Shown here: positions 16,524 through 26,188 of the stretch, one piece after another | How the letters are laid out: each line of letters opens with the position of its first letter | How positions within the stretch are numbered: position 1 is the first letter of the stretch | Source of the DNA: Paracoccaceae bacterium | GTDB taxonomy: Bacteria > Pseudomonadota > Alphaproteobacteria > Rhodobacterales > Rhodobacteraceae | Direction: 5' to 3' | Assembly: GCA_020832445.1 (NCBI GenBank) | Contig: JAFIEO010000042.1 | Location: forward strand, 28,703 to 92,702 | DNA: 64,000 nucleotides | Made by a program: the position numbers and the translations under genes | The notes under the pieces: model-generated | Seen by the model: only the letters and a program-made list of their open reading frames with translations | Told to the model about the DNA's origin: nothing | Database searches by the model: none

Positions 16524-17361
16524 AGGGCGCATAACCCGTTTTGCGCCGTCGCCCACTGGCCCGCTGCATCTGGGGCACGCCTATTCGGCGCTGATAGCTG
16601 CGCAGCGCGGCAAGCATGGCGGGTTCCTGCTGCGCATCGAAGATATTGACCAAAGCCGGTGCCGTCCCGCGTTCGAGGCGCAGATTTACGACGATCTGCG
16701 CTGGCTGGGGCTGGATTGGCCCACACCTGTCATGCGCCAGTCCGACCGCATGCCCGCCTACCGCGCCGCGCTGCAAAAACTGGCGGGGCTGGGGGTGCTT
16801 TATCCATGCAGCTGCACGCGCGGGGACATTCGCGCGGCCATGTCTGCCCCGCAAGAAGGGGCACCCGTGATCGGGCCTGACGGGTTGGTTTACCCCGGAA
16901 CCTGTCGTGGGCGCGGCATGTCGCAGGCAGGCGCGGAGGATGCGTTGCGTCTTGACATGCGCCGCGCGCTGTCACTGGCGGGGCCGGTTTCTTTTGTCGA
17001 AAACGGTCCCCTGCATGGCGGGACGCATCGCCTTGATCCCGATCATATGATCGCCAATATCGGCGATGTGGTGCTGGCGCGGCGCGATATGGGGACCAGC
17101 TATCACCTGTCGGTCGTTGTCGATGATGCGTCGCAGGGTATCAGCGAAGTGACCCGTGGCGCGGACCTGTTTGATGCAACCGCTATTCACGCGCTGCTTC
17201 AGATATTGCTGGAACTTCCACGGCCAACCTATTGGCATCATGACCTGATTCGGGATGAACAGGGCAAGCGGCTGGCCAAGCGCGATGATGCCCGCGCCAT
17301 TGCCGCTTACCGCGCAACCGGTGCCAGCCCCGCCGATATTTGCGCAATGGTTAGCCTTTAA
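16513..17361 (+). CDS. gluQ: Glutamyl-Q tRNA(Asp) synthetase
   Basis: A 282-residue truncated glutamyl-tRNA synthetase relative that attaches glutamate to queuosine in tRNA(Asp). It has the HIGH-type motif HLGH (19-22) and an AKRDD version of the KMSKS loop. Zinc-site residues Cys99, Cys101, Tyr127 and Cys131 lie in YPCSCTRG and VYPGTCRG. It lacks the anticodon-binding domain, as expected for the family. ATG 16513 overlaps the trmFO stop. The 3' end overlaps hisI, encoded on the other strand, by 11 bases. Confidence 0.93.
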   Translation: MPPEGRITRFAPSPTGPLHLGHAYSALIAAQRGKHGGFLLRIEDIDQSRCRPAFEAQIYDDLRWLGLDWPTPVMRQSDRMPAYRAALQKLAGLGVLYPCSCTRGDIRAAMSAPQEGAPVIGPDGLVYPGTCRGRGMSQAGAEDALRLDMRRALSLAGPVSFVENGPLHGGTHRLDPDHMIANIGDVVLARRDMGTSYHLSVVVDDASQGISEVTRGADLFDATAIHALLQILLELPRPTYWHHDLIRDEQGKRLAKRDDARAIAAYRATGASPADICAMVSL

Positions 17362-17713
17362 GCGGGGTCATCAATTCGGTTTCCGCGCCATCACGCACGG
17401 CTGTGTAGAAACAGCTTTTGCGGTTAGTGTGGCAGGCGGGGCCGGTCTGATCAACCATAACCAACAGGCAATCGCGGTCACAATCCAGCCGGAAATCGAC
17501 CAGCTTTTGCACATGCCCTGATGTTTCGCCCTTGATCCAGAACGACTGACGCGAGCGTGACCAGTATGTCACGCGACCGGTTTGCAGCGTTTGGGTGACC
17601 GCATCGGCATTCATCCAGGCCATCATCAGCACCTGACCGCTTTCATGATCCTGCGCGATGACGGGGATAAGTCCGTTATCGTCATATGTTAGGGTTTGCG
17701 GATCGAAAATCAT
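17351..17713 (-). CDS. hisI: Phosphoribosyl-AMP cyclohydrolase
   Basis: A 120-residue monofunctional HisI that opens the adenine ring of phosphoribosyl-AMP in histidine biosynthesis. The metal motifs are present: DCDRD at 77-81 with Cys78, then Cys94 (GPACHT) and Cys101 (KSCFY). The sequence VTYWSRSRQSFWIKGETSGH is the family signature. No fused HisE domain is present. It is convergent with gluQ. Confidence 0.96.
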   Translation of the reverse strand: MIFDPQTLTYDDNGLIPVIAQDHESGQVLMMAWMNADAVTQTLQTGRVTYWSRSRQSFWIKGETSGHVQKLVDFRLDCDRDCLLVMVDQTGPACHTNRKSCFYTAVRDGAETELMTPLKG

Positions 17714-17774
17714 GGGCTATGTCCTTTTTGGGCGATCAAGGCATAGCCCGACACAACACAAAGGAAAACCCGTC

Positions 17775-18221
17775 TTGAGCGATAATGCAGACCTGATAAA
17801 ACTGTATTCCGGCCGAATTCTGGCGCTGGCCACGGATATTCCGCATCATGCGCGGCTGGACGGGCCGCAAGCCAGTGTGAAGCGCCGCTCTCCGCTTTGC
17901 GGGTCAACGGTGACAGTTGATCTGGATGTGACGGACGGGCGCGTCAGCCGTTTCGGGCAGGATGTGAAAGCCTGTGCCCTGGGGCAGGCGGCGGCTGCGG
18001 TGCTGGGGCAGGTGGTGCTGGGACGCAGCGCGCAGGAACTGGCGCTTGCGCGCGACCAGTTGCGCGCGATGTTGCAGCAAGACGGGCCAGCGCCGGACGC
18101 ACCGTTTGAAGGGTATGAGGTGCTGCAACCCGCACGCGAATATCGAAACCGCCACGCTTCTATCCTGCTGGCGATCGAGGCTGCAACCGAAGCTGCGGAA
18201 ACACTGGCGCAACAGGCATAG
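17775..18221 (+). CDS. Iron-sulfur cluster scaffold-like protein (NifU/IscU N-terminal family)
   Basis: A 148-residue protein resembling the NifU_N/IscU scaffold that assembles Fe-S clusters, with conserved cysteines at 42 (SPLCGSTV) and 68 (DVKACALGQA). The third cysteine of classical scaffolds is not evident, so it may be a divergent member. The start is TTG 17775, supported by AAGGA 9 bases upstream and a normal family N-terminus; the region upstream in frame overlaps hisI. Confidence 0.82.
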   Translation: MSDNADLIKLYSGRILALATDIPHHARLDGPQASVKRRSPLCGSTVTVDLDVTDGRVSRFGQDVKACALGQAAAAVLGQVVLGRSAQELALARDQLRAMLQQDGPAPDAPFEGYEVLQPAREYRNRHASILLAIEAATEAAETLAQQA

Positions 18222-18287
18222 ATCCCCCTTGACCTTGACGGCAGGACGGCGCATTTCGCAAATGTTTGTGACTGGATAGGCCCCAAG

Positions 18288-18785
18288 ATGACAGACCTGA
18301 CCTTGCGCGATGCCACCGTGGATGATGCGGCCTGTATCTGCGATATCTGGAATCCGATCATTCGCGACACAGTCATCACCTTCAACCCTGTGGAACGCAG
18401 CCCCGCCGAAATAGCGTCGATGATTCGCGACCGTCAGGGGGCAGGGCATGCCTTCATGATGGCAGAACTGCGCGGGCAGGTGCTGGGATTCGCAAGCTAT
18501 GCACAGTTTCGTGGCGGGCTGGGATATGCGCGCTGTATGGAACATACGATCAACCTGCATGACGCCGCACGCGGCAAAGGGGCAGGGCGCGCGCTGTTGC
18601 TGGCGCTGGAAGATCATGCGCGCCGCGCGGGCAACCATGTTATGGTGGGCGCGGTGACCGTGTCGAATACCGCCAGCGTCGCGTTTCATGCCGCACTGGG
18701 CTATGAAACCGTCGGCACAATGCCGCAGGTTGGCTGGAAATTCGGGCAGTTTCACGATTTGGTGCTGATGCAGAAAATTCTGTGA
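18288..18785 (+). CDS. GNAT N-acetyltransferase (phosphinothricin acetyltransferase-like)
   Basis: A 165-residue acetyltransferase of the Pat-like subgroup. It starts with LRDATVDDAACICDIWNPII and carries the acetyl-CoA loop RGKGAGRALL near 96-105. The end ASVAFHAALGYETVGTMPQV and GWKFGQFHDLVLMQK are typical of this subgroup, which acetylates small amines or amino-acid analogues. The native substrate here is unknown. Confidence 0.88.
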   Translation: MTDLTLRDATVDDAACICDIWNPIIRDTVITFNPVERSPAEIASMIRDRQGAGHAFMMAELRGQVLGFASYAQFRGGLGYARCMEHTINLHDAARGKGAGRALLLALEDHARRAGNHVMVGAVTVSNTASVAFHAALGYETVGTMPQVGWKFGQFHDLVLMQKIL

Positions 18786-18838
18786 CATGTGGCGTTTCGC
18801 CTGCTGCATTTCCCCCACGGCCCTGCTAGTTTTTCTGC

Positions 18839-19522
18839 ATGTCGATCTGGTTACGCATTGCTGACGCGCTGAAAGCGCTGCGCAAGGGGGAAAGCCTTAG
18901 CGCGGTTTTTGACCGTTTGCGCACAGCACCTGAACGCAGCGTGGCCTTCACCATTGCGGTCATTGCCCTTGGGGCGAAGCTGGCCAAGGCAGACGGGCAG
19001 GTCACGCGCGGTGAAGTCGCGGCCTTCCGGCGGGTTTTCATCATCGCGCCCGAAGAAGAAGCCAACGCGGCGCGTGTGTTCAATCTGGCGCGGCAGGATG
19101 TGGCGGGGTTTGACCTATATGCGCACAAGATCGCAAGCATGTTCGCGCCGCGCGACCCCGTTTTGATGGATTTGATGGAAGGCCTGTTTGAAGTGGCCAT
19201 GTCCGACGGTAGTTTCCACCCAGCCGAGGAAGAGTTCCTGTCACAGGTCGCGCAGATCTTCGGCCTGTCGGAACGGTGCTTCCGGTGCCTGCGCGCGCGC
19301 TATGTCGGCGATGTTGCGCCAGATCCTTATGACGTGCTGGAAGTCACGCCTGATGCGCCGCTGGATGATATTCGCCGCATCTACCGGCAAGCGGTCCGTG
19401 ACACCCATCCCGACCGCATGGCCGCGCGCGGCGTCCCCCCCGAGGCCGTCAAACTGGCCGAACACCGGCTGCGCGACCTGAACCGTGCATGGGATGAAAT
19501 CCAGTCCAGCCGCGCGGCCTAG
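18839..19522 (+). CDS. TerB/DnaJ domain co-chaperone (DjlA-like)
   Basis: A 227-residue protein with a TerB-like helical domain (about 35-150) and a C-terminal J domain (162-225). The J domain starts DPYDVLEVTPDAPLDDIRRI and has the HPD tripeptide at 190-192, required to stimulate DnaK ATPase. Unlike E. coli DjlA it lacks an N-terminal membrane anchor, so it should be a soluble DnaK partner. TerB acidic motifs (KADGQVTRGE and SDGSFHPAEE) could bind metal ions. Confidence 0.88.
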   Translation: MSIWLRIADALKALRKGESLSAVFDRLRTAPERSVAFTIAVIALGAKLAKADGQVTRGEVAAFRRVFIIAPEEEANAARVFNLARQDVAGFDLYAHKIASMFAPRDPVLMDLMEGLFEVAMSDGSFHPAEEEFLSQVAQIFGLSERCFRCLRARYVGDVAPDPYDVLEVTPDAPLDDIRRIYRQAVRDTHPDRMAARGVPPEAVKLAEHRLRDLNRAWDEIQSSRAA

Positions 19523-19579
19523 CACCTGAGCCGAGGAGTGGGAAACATGGGTTTATGCGCGCTCGTGCCCTTTTTGCGG

Positions 19580-19765
19580 ACATCGGGAAAGCCCCAAGGC
19601 GCGAAGCAAAGGCCGCAGGTGGCCCGCGCCATCGGCGGGCCGTCCCGCGGCCTGCCGATTTGGCCAGCGACACACCAAGCGATTTAAGTAAGGGATATGC
19701 AGCTTGCATAGACTGCGCGTCTTAAATGTCAGACCGGCAGACCCCGGCCCACCGCTGGCGCGGGG
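19580..19765. repeat. Long intergenic repeat, copy 2 (inverted relative to 1441-1625)
   Basis: Read on the minus strand it repeats the landmarks of 1441-1625 in the same order, including GGTGGGCCGGGGTCTGCCG and a 26-base identical block at 19624-19649. It occupies the gap between the TerB/DnaJ gene and a stranded helix-turn-helix gene. Confidence 0.8.
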
Positions 19766-19812
19766 GTTTTACAAGCGCGAATAACCCCAAAAGGCCAAAT
19801 ATGTTTAATACC

Positions 19813-20196
19813 TCAGCCCTGCGCAGCGCAATTATGGTGCCTGAAATAACAGCGACCGCCATTGATCACGGTACTGTGACCCCCCGTACCGTCGTCGGGT
19901 TCGGCCATCGATTCCAACGCCATCACACGGGCCAGCACGATCCGGTAGATGACGGTGAAACCGTTCTTGCAGGGGCGGCGTCCGGTCTCGATCAGGATGC
20001 CCTCCTTCAGGAAATCGCTGATCGTCCGCTTCACGGTGCTTTCGCCCAGCTCGGTGTGGCGTTGGATCGTGCCCTTGGAGCACCAGATGCCCGAGCCGTC
20101 ATCGTTCGCCTTGTCGGCCAGGAACATGATGATCTGCTTGCGCGCGGCACTGCCGAAGCGGCGGTCAGCGCATTCGTTCGCGACGCGCCAGCTCAT
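19813..20196 (-). CDS. Helix-turn-helix protein, probably a shortened mobile-element regulator
   Basis: A 127-residue protein with a winged-helix region (about 15-90): SKGTIQRHTELGESTVKRTI and then DFLKEGILIETGRRPCKNGF. This type occurs in phage and integrative elements, where it is usually longer; here the last 30 residues look unrelated, as if the gene were cut and read into flanking DNA. It lies at the 3' side of tRNA-Arg, a common integration site, with no integrase near it. Start ATG 20196, weak ribosome site. Confidence 0.6.
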   Translation of the reverse strand: MSWRVANECADRRFGSAARKQIIMFLADKANDDGSGIWCSKGTIQRHTELGESTVKRTISDFLKEGILIETGRRPCKNGFTVIYRIVLARVMALESMAEPDDGTGGHSTVINGGRCYFRHHNCAAQG

Positions 20197-20231
20197 CGCA
20201 GCGCCTCAGCAGGGCTGAATCGGCCCGCAAC

Positions 20232-20249
20232 TTGTACAGGTTTGTACAG
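20232..20249. promoter_or_regulatory. Tandem TTGTACAG boxes upstream of the helix-turn-helix gene
   Basis: TTGTACAG occurs at 20232-20239 and 20242-20249, ten bases apart, about one DNA turn. Each holds the palindrome TGTACA. They lie 36-53 bases upstream of the minus-strand gene start at 20196 and are candidate autoregulatory sites. Confidence 0.4.
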
Positions 20250-20350
20250 AAATCCCGTCCGCAGCGCCCGATTTGCCGGGAAATCAAACGGGCGTTTCCG
20301 CAGCCGCTTTCGCAAGCCCCTGACAAAACGCCATATTTTATTGGGTTTTT

Positions 20351-20427
20351 TGGTGACCCCGACAGGATTCGAACCTGTAACCTGCCCCTTAGGAGGGGGC
20401 TGCTCTATCCAGTTGAGCCACGGGGCC
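20351..20427 (-). tRNA. tRNA-Arg (anticodon CCT)
   Basis: A 77-base tRNA with encoded CCA. The acceptor stem pairs GGCCCCG with CGGGGTC (one G-U). The anticodon arm GCCCC-CTCCTAA-GGGGC gives anticodon CCT, reading AGG. The T arm contains GGTTCGAATCC. It lies alone between the LacI-type gene and the stranded helix-turn-helix gene. Confidence 0.96.
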
Positions 20428-20545
20428 AGCGTGTCCTGCAATAGCGCGTCACGCGGCGCTTGTCACGGGGGTGGCTTCGCTCTTGCTCATTGTTGTCAAC
20501 AGGGGCTAACATCATATCTTTACAAACTCTGACAGGATTACGGAT

Positions 20546-21583
20546 TTGCCCCCCTATCTTCCCCCGGAAAGCCATCGTCCCCTTACATTGCGTGATGTCT
20601 CTGATGCCAGCGGTGTCAGTGAAATGACGGTCAGTCGCGTGTTGCGCAACCGGGCAGATGTGTCGCCTGCAACGCGTGACAAGGTGCTGGCGGCGGCCAA
20701 GGCGCTGGGTTACGTGCCCAACAAGATTGCAGGCGCGCTGGCCAGCCAGCGGGTCAATCTGGTTGGGGTGGTCATTCCGTCGCTGGCCAATATGGTGTTT
20801 CCTGAAGTGCTGGGCGGGATTTCCGAAGCGCTGGAGGATTCGGGCCTGCAACCTGTCTTCGGGGCAACCGATTACAAGCCCGAGCGCGAGGAGAATGTCA
20901 TCTATGAAATGTTGTCCTGGCGTCCGTCGGGCATGATCCTTGCGGGGCTGGAGCATTCTGACGCAGCGCGCGCCATGCTGGCCGCAGCCGGTGTGCCGAT
21001 TGTCGAAATCATGGATATTGATGGCACGCCGATTGATTCCATGGTGGGCATTTCCCACAAACGTGCAGGCCGCGAAATGGCAGAGGCGATTCTGGCCGCT
21101 GGCTATCGCCGGATCGGGTTCATGGGGTCCAAGATGCCCGATGACCACCGCGCGCGCAAACGGCTAGAGGGGTTCACCGAAGCGCTGACAGCGGCGGGCG
21201 TGTCGCTGGCCGCGACCGCACATTACGCGGGTGGGTCGTCGCTGGCCAAGGGCCGCGAAATGACGGCGGCCATTCTGAAGGACAACCCGGATCTGGATTT
21301 CCTGTATTATTCCAATGATATGATCGGGGCGGGCGGGTTGCTGTATTGTCTGGATCAGGGGCTTGATGTGCCCGGCCAGATCGGGCTTGCGGGGTTCAAC
21401 GGGCTGGAACTTCTGGACGGGTTGCGCTTGCGTCTGGCCACAACGGATGCCTGCCGCCGCGAAATCGGCCGCCATGCGGCGGAAATCGTCGCGGGCAAAA
21501 GCGCGGATGGCACCATTGGCGGTAAGGTCATCGAACTTAGCCCCCGCATGGAACCCGGCGATACGATCCGCGCCAGTCGCTAA
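20546..21583 (+). CDS. LacI-family regulator, GntR-like (gluconate repressor type)
   Basis: A 345-residue LacI-family repressor. The N-terminal DNA-binding part (14-60) has TLRDVSDASGVSEMTVSRVL and the hinge helix KIAGALASQ. The remaining 280 residues form a periplasmic-binding-protein-like sugar domain. Similarity to E. coli GntR is visible along the length (IPSLANMVFPEVLGGI, EMLSWRPSGMILAG), so a sugar acid such as gluconate is a likely effector. No transport or catabolic gene is adjacent. TTG 20546 with AGGA upstream is the only credible start. TGTTGTCAACA at 20491-20501 may be its own operator. Confidence 0.87.
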   Translation: MPPYLPPESHRPLTLRDVSDASGVSEMTVSRVLRNRADVSPATRDKVLAAAKALGYVPNKIAGALASQRVNLVGVVIPSLANMVFPEVLGGISEALEDSGLQPVFGATDYKPEREENVIYEMLSWRPSGMILAGLEHSDAARAMLAAAGVPIVEIMDIDGTPIDSMVGISHKRAGREMAEAILAAGYRRIGFMGSKMPDDHRARKRLEGFTEALTAAGVSLAATAHYAGGSSLAKGREMTAAILKDNPDLDFLYYSNDMIGAGGLLYCLDQGLDVPGQIGLAGFNGLELLDGLRLRLATTDACRREIGRHAAEIVAGKSADGTIGGKVIELSPRMEPGDTIRASR

Positions 21584-21672
21584 GTCTGCATGACAGGGCG
21601 GTAGCAGGGCTTTCCCTTGTCGCGCAGGGGCGCTAAACACGGCCCCAGATTACCGAAAATGGGGCCGGACAG

Positions 21673-24600
21673 ATGGCGATGGACAAGAATTTTGATGCGC
21701 AGGCTGCCGAGCGGCGGATTGCCGATATGTGGCAGGCGCAAGATGCGTTTGCAGCGGGCGCGAACAAGCACCGCGATGACGCCTTCAGCATCATGATTCC
21801 GCCGCCCAATGTGACGGGCAGCCTGCATATGGGCCATGCCTTCAACAACACGCTTCAGGATATTCTGGTGCGCTGGAAACGGATGCAGGGCTTTGACACG
21901 CTGTGGCAGCCCGGGCAGGACCATGCGGGCATTGCCACGCAGATGGTTGTTGAACGTGGTCTGGCGGCTGAGGGAAAGAAGCGCACGGATTTCACGCGCG
22001 ACGAATTTCTGGCCAAGGTCTGGGAATGGAAGGCGCAATCGGGCGGCACCATCATCGGGCAGTTGCAGCGGCTGGGTTGTTCGCTGGACTGGTCGCGCAA
22101 TGCGTTTACCATGTCCGGCGCACCGGGCGCGCCTGCCGGCGAGGATGGCAATTTCCACGATGCGGTGATCAAGGTTTTCGTGGAGATGTATAACAAGGGC
22201 CTGATCTATCGCGGCAAGCGGTTGGTCAACTGGGACCCGCATTTTGAAACCGCGATTTCCGATCTTGAGGTCGAGAATATCGAGACTGACGGCCATATGT
22301 GGCATTTCAAATACCCGCTGGCTGGTGGTGAAACCTATGAGTATTTGGAGCAAGATGAAGACGGGAACGTGATCTTCCGCGAGACGCGTGATTATATTTC
22401 CATTGCGACTACGCGCCCTGAAACCATGTTGGGTGACGGGGCGGTTGCGGTTCATCCATCGGATAAACGTTACACGTCAATCGTAGGAAAACTATGTGAA
22501 ATTCCGGTTGGCCCGAAAGAGCATCGCCGCTTGATTCCGATTATTACAGATGAGTATCCTGACCCCGCCTTCGGGTCTGGCGCGGTCAAGATTACCGGTG
22601 CGCATGACGCCAATGACTATGGCGTGGCCAAGCGCGCGGGCATACCGATGTATAGGTTGATGGACACGCGCGCGCAGATGCGTGCGGATGGCGCGCCCTA
22701 TGCCGAAGCTGCCGGCGTGGCGGGCGCTGTGGCGCGCGGCGAGCGCAGCTTGTCCGAGGCAGAGGCCGACGCGCTGAATCTTGTGCCTGACCATCTGCGC
22801 GGGCTTGACCGCTATGCGGCGCGTGAACGCGTGGTGGAGGAAATCACGGCCGAGGGGCTGGCGGTGATGACGCGGGCAGATGATGCGCGACTGGGCCGCA
22901 AGCCGGGCGCGGAGGATGACCCGGCGGAGTTGGTGCCGCTGGTCGAGGCGAAGAAGATCATGCAACCCTATGGCGACCGGTCCAAGGTGGTTATTGAACC
23001 CATGTTGACCGACCAGTGGTTTGTTGACGCCGAAAAGGTTGTTGGGCCAGCGCTGGACGCAGTGCGCGATGGCCGTGTGAAGATCATGCCGGAGAGTGGT
23101 GAGAAGACCTATTACCACTGGCTGGAGAATATCGAGCCTTGGTGCATCTCGCGGCAACTCTGGTGGGGGCATCAGATTCCGGTTTGGTATGGGCCGAAAT
23201 TTGATGAGAACGGACAGCTACTTCATGGACAAAGCGAGAAGTTTTGTGGGTCGAGCTTTGAAGAAGCGAAGCAACTTGCACAAGAATACTATTCGGAGAC
23301 ACTTTCGTGGGTCCGTGAGATCGTCGAATTCGATCCGGCGGCTGATCCACATTTTTCAAATGATGATGCTAAATCGCTGTGGAAATTCCTAAATATTCCA
23401 GAAACTGTTCCGCGTCCCGAGCCAAAACACTGGACTTTGAATTGGTCTGCGCGAACACTCCGGATCGGCCGCGACCCCGACGTCCTAGACACATGGTTCT
23501 CCTCGGGTCTCTGGCCCATCGGGACGCTGGGCTGGCCGGAGCAGACGGATGAGTTGAAACGCTTTTTCCCGACATCCGTGTTGATCACCGGACAGGACAT
23601 CCTGTTCTTCTGGGTCGCGCGCATGATGATGATGCAGCTGGCGGTCGTGGATGAAATACCGTTCCACCATGTTTATCTGCATGGGCTGGTGCGCGATGCC
23701 AAGGGCAAGAAGATGTCGAAATCCCTTGGCAATGTCGTCGATCCGCTGGAAATCATTGACGAATATGGCGCGGATGCGCTGCGGTTCACGAATGCGTCCA
23801 TGGCCAGCATGGGCGGTGTGCTGAAGCTGGATACGCAACGCATTGCGGGGTATCGGAACTTCACGACCAAGCTGTGGAATGCCTGCCGCTTTGCCGAAAT
23901 GAACGGGGTTTGGGAAAACCATACCACGCAGGCGGCCCCGCCACAGGCACAGGCGACCGTGAACCGCTGGATCATGGGCGAGACCGCGCGCGTGCGCGAA
24001 ACAGTGGATGCGGCGCTGACTGATTACCGGTTCAACGATGCGGCGAATGCGCTTTATGCCTTTGTCTGGGGTAAGGTGTGCGACTGGTATGTGGAATTCG
24101 CCAAGCCCCTGTTTGACGGCGATCAGGCGCAGGAAACCCGCGCGACCATGGCGTGGGTGCTGGACCAGTGCATGATTCTGCTGCACCCGATGATGCCGTT
24201 CATCACCGAAGAATTGTGGCACCTGACAGGGGCGCGCGACAAGATTTGTGCGCATGCCGACTGGCCGGAATACGGGTCGGAACTGGTGGATGCGGGCGCC
24301 ATGCGCGAAATGAACTGGGTGATCGGGCTGATTGAAACCATCCGGTCCGCGCGCCAGCAATTGCGCGTGCCAGTGGGGCTGAAGCTGAACATGGTGCAGC
24401 TGGAACTGAATGCGGACGGGCAGGCGGCCTTGGCGCGCAACATGGCGCTGGTGTCGAAACTGGCGCGCATCGCGTCACTGGAACAGGTGGACGCGCTGCC
24501 CAAAGGGTCCATTACCGTGGCCGTTGAAGGGGGCACATTTGGCCTGCCGCTGGAAGGGGTGATTGACATTGCCGCCGAAAAGGACCGGCTGCAAAAGACC

Positions 24601-24774
24601 CAGGCCAAGGCCGAAAAGGAACGCGCGGGCATAGAGGGGCGCTTGAACAACGCCAAATTCGTGGCCAGCGCGCCCGAAGAGGTGGTCAGTGAAGCGCGCG
24701 AAAAATCCGCCCTGCTGGCCGAGGAGATTGACCGCCTTGGCCGCGCATTGGCGCAGTTGCAGGATATCGGGTGA
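21673..24774 (+). CDS. valS: Valyl-tRNA synthetase
   Basis: A 1033-residue class Ia synthetase that charges tRNA(Val) and edits misactivated threonine. The HIGH motif is HMGH (52-55) in [18 protein letters not shown] is at 680-684. The editing domain lies between them and the C-terminal coiled coil is at about 960-1030. Between VWYGP and [13 protein letters not shown] there is an insertion of about 90 residues (507-596) whose DNA (23190-23460) is clearly AT-richer than the rest of the gene, with codons such as AAT, TTT, CTA and AGA-like choices rare elsewhere. Reading frame and motifs remain intact. Confidence 0.96.
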   Translation: MAMDKNFDAQAAERRIADMWQAQDAFAAGANKHRDDAFSIMIPPPNVTGSLHMGHAFNNTLQDILVRWKRMQGFDTLWQPGQDHAGIATQMVVERGLAAEGKKRTDFTRDEFLAKVWEWKAQSGGTIIGQLQRLGCSLDWSRNAFTMSGAPGAPAGEDGNFHDAVIKVFVEMYNKGLIYRGKRLVNWDPHFETAISDLEVENIETDGHMWHFKYPLAGGETYEYLEQDEDGNVIFRETRDYISIATTRPETMLGDGAVAVHPSDKRYTSIVGKLCEIPVGPKEHRRLIPIITDEYPDPAFGSGAVKITGAHDANDYGVAKRAGIPMYRLMDTRAQMRADGAPYAEAAGVAGAVARGERSLSEAEADALNLVPDHLRGLDRYAARERVVEEITAEGLAVMTRADDARLGRKPGAEDDPAELVPLVEAKKIMQPYGDRSKVVIEPMLTDQWFVDAEKVVGPALDAVRDGRVKIMPESGEKTYYHWLENIEPWCISRQLWWGHQIPVWYGPKFDENGQLLHGQSEKFCGSSFEEAKQLAQEYYSETLSWVREIVEFDPAADPHFSNDDAKSLWKFLNIPETVPRPEPKHWTLNWSARTLRIGRDPDVLDTWFSSGLWPIGTLGWPEQTDELKRFFPTSVLITGQDILFFWVARMMMMQLAVVDEIPFHHVYLHGLVRDAKGKKMSKSLGNVVDPLEIIDEYGADALRFTNASMASMGGVLKLDTQRIAGYRNFTTKLWNACRFAEMNGVWENHTTQAAPPQAQATVNRWIMGETARVRETVDAALTDYRFNDAANALYAFVWGKVCDWYVEFAKPLFDGDQAQETRATMAWVLDQCMILLHPMMPFITEELWHLTGARDKICAHADWPEYGSELVDAGAMREMNWVIGLIETIRSARQQLRVPVGLKLNMVQLELNADGQAALARNMALVSKLARIASLEQVDALPKGSITVAVEGGTFGLPLEGVIDIAAEKDRLQKTQAKAEKERAGIEGRLNNAKFVASAPEEVVSEAREKSALLAEEIDRLGRALAQLQDIG

Positions 24775-24798
24775 TAAGCTGTCGGGCAGGGGGCTGGT

Positions 24799-25293
24799 CT
24801 AGCCCTCTGCTTCTTCGGTTGGAACAGTTCCGCGCGCGTCCTCTGTCGGGGGGAAGGGGGTTGTGTTTTCGGCGTCAAACAGGCTGCCCAACCGTTCAAC
24901 CGCCGCAAGCAGCATGGTTTGCTCCCAGCTTTCAAGCTTGCGAAACCGCGTGGTGAAGCGTTCATGCAGCGGGTCTGGCGTCTGGTCCAGCAGCGCGCGC
25001 CCCGTATCTGTCAGGATAACCCAGATCGCGCGGCGGTCCGAATGCCTGCGTTCACGGCGCACCAGCCCGCGCAATTCCAGCTTGTCGATCTGGGTGGAAA
25101 TCGTGGCCTGACCAACGCCAAGCGCGCGCGCAATATCGCGCGGCATTTCCTGCCCGTTTCGCGCCAACGTATACAGCACAAGCAATTGCGCCTGCGACAG
25201 ATTGGAGGCGCGCGCCATCGCGCGGGCGTTTCCTTCAAGCGCGTGCATTATCCGGCGCAGCGCAATAAGCGTGTCAGAAGAACGATCGGTCAC
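24799..25293 (-). CDS. ectR: MarR-family regulator, candidate EctR
   Basis: A 164-residue MarR/DUF24-like winged-helix protein. The helix-turn-helix is QEMPRDIARALGVGQATIST, followed by the wing DKLELRGLVRRERRHSDRRA. It is divergent from ectA. In methylotrophs and other halophiles a MarR-type protein called EctR sits at this place and represses the ect operon, so the same role is inferred here. GTG 25293 with AAGG six bases upstream is chosen; the track of codons further upstream runs into AT-rich promoter DNA. The acidic tail (ENTTPFPPTEDARGT) is not typical. Confidence 0.75.
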   Translation of the reverse strand: MTDRSSDTLIALRRIMHALEGNARAMARASNLSQAQLLVLYTLARNGQEMPRDIARALGVGQATISTQIDKLELRGLVRRERRHSDRRAIWVILTDTGRALLDQTPDPLHERFTTRFRKLESWEQTMLLAAVERLGSLFDAENTTPFPPTEDARGTVPTEEAEG

Positions 25294-25412
25294 GTCAGCC
25301 TTGCGGGTTTGGAATGGGTAGGCACGCACATTGCCGCGCTGGCCGCGCAAGATCAAGCGCCATTTTGCGGCAGAATTTGCGGACTGCCTGCAAAGTGCTT
25401 CGGCAAACAAAT

Positions 25413-25480
25413 AATTGTATAAACGAAACAATTTTTTGGAATTATGCGAGATATTCAGAAAATTGTGATCTTAAGTATCA
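25413..25480. promoter_or_regulatory. AT-rich ect promoter region with candidate operator palindromes
   Basis: The 297-base gap between the MarR gene and ectA is strongly AT-rich. AATTGT (25413-25418) and ACAATT (25428-25433) form an inverted repeat with a 9-base spacer. TGAT (25466-25469) and ATCA (25477-25480) flank CTTAAGT. Either could bind a MarR dimer and control both divergent genes. Confidence 0.4.
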
Positions 25481-25590
25481 GATTATAAACGCTTAAATCG
25501 TCAAGTTTCAGTTCATTATCCTTACGGTTGAAAAATAATCTGAGGTCGTTATATATCGTCCTCCAAAGGAAACGACCAGAAAATGAGCAC

Positions 25591-26133
25591 ATGTCGAAAG
25601 AAAACCTGAAAATCGTAAGCCCGACCAGCGATCTGTTGCACCTGCGCAAGCCATGCAAAGAAGACGGGTCAGAGGTTTGGAAACTGGTAGCGGCCTGTCC
25701 GCCACTGGATCAGAATTCGATGTATATGAACCTGGTTCAGTGCGATCATTTTGCTGAAACCTGTGTTCTTGCCGAACGTGACGGGCAAGTGCTGGGTTGG
25801 ATTTCCGGCCATATTCCGCCCGATCAGCCGGACACGATATTTGTCTGGCAGGTGGCTGTGCATGAAGATGCGCGCGGCCTTGGTCTGGGCAAGCGGATGC
25901 TGAAGGCGCTGCTGAACCGGCCCGCTTGCGCAGAGGTGCAGGCGCTGGAGACAACGATTACCAAAAGCAATGCCGCATCCTGGGGCTTGTTTCGCAGTTT
26001 TGCGCGCGATCTGGGGGGGCGTTTGTCGGACGCGCCGCATTTCGACCGCGACAACCATCTGGATGGCCAGCATGCGACAGAGCATCTGGTCACAATCGGC
26101 CTGCCACGCAAGGCGCTGCGCATCGCAGCCTGA
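25591..26133 (+). CDS. ectA: L-2,4-diaminobutyrate acetyltransferase
   Basis: A 180-residue GNAT enzyme that acetylates diaminobutyrate at the gamma amino group, the second ectoine step. The acetyl-CoA loop DARGLGLGKRML and the family motifs AACPPLDQNSMYMNLVQCDH and ETTITKSNAASWGLFRSFAR identify EctA. ATG 25591 is preferred; the nearest strong Shine-Dalgarno-like sequence (AAAGGA) is unusually far, 20 bases upstream. First gene of ectABC-ask. Confidence 0.95.
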   Translation: MSKENLKIVSPTSDLLHLRKPCKEDGSEVWKLVAACPPLDQNSMYMNLVQCDHFAETCVLAERDGQVLGWISGHIPPDQPDTIFVWQVAVHEDARGLGLGKRMLKALLNRPACAEVQALETTITKSNAASWGLFRSFARDLGGRLSDAPHFDRDNHLDGQHATEHLVTIGLPRKALRIAA

Positions 26134-26188
26134 TGCCCGTTTGACGGCAGGCAGAACACTTCATTGACGTATTGAGAGGCCAAAAGCC

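Noticed and set aside
20193..20441. A minus-strand frame of 82 codons
   Set aside because: It reads through tRNA-Arg; the apparent conserved peptide is translated tRNA sequence.
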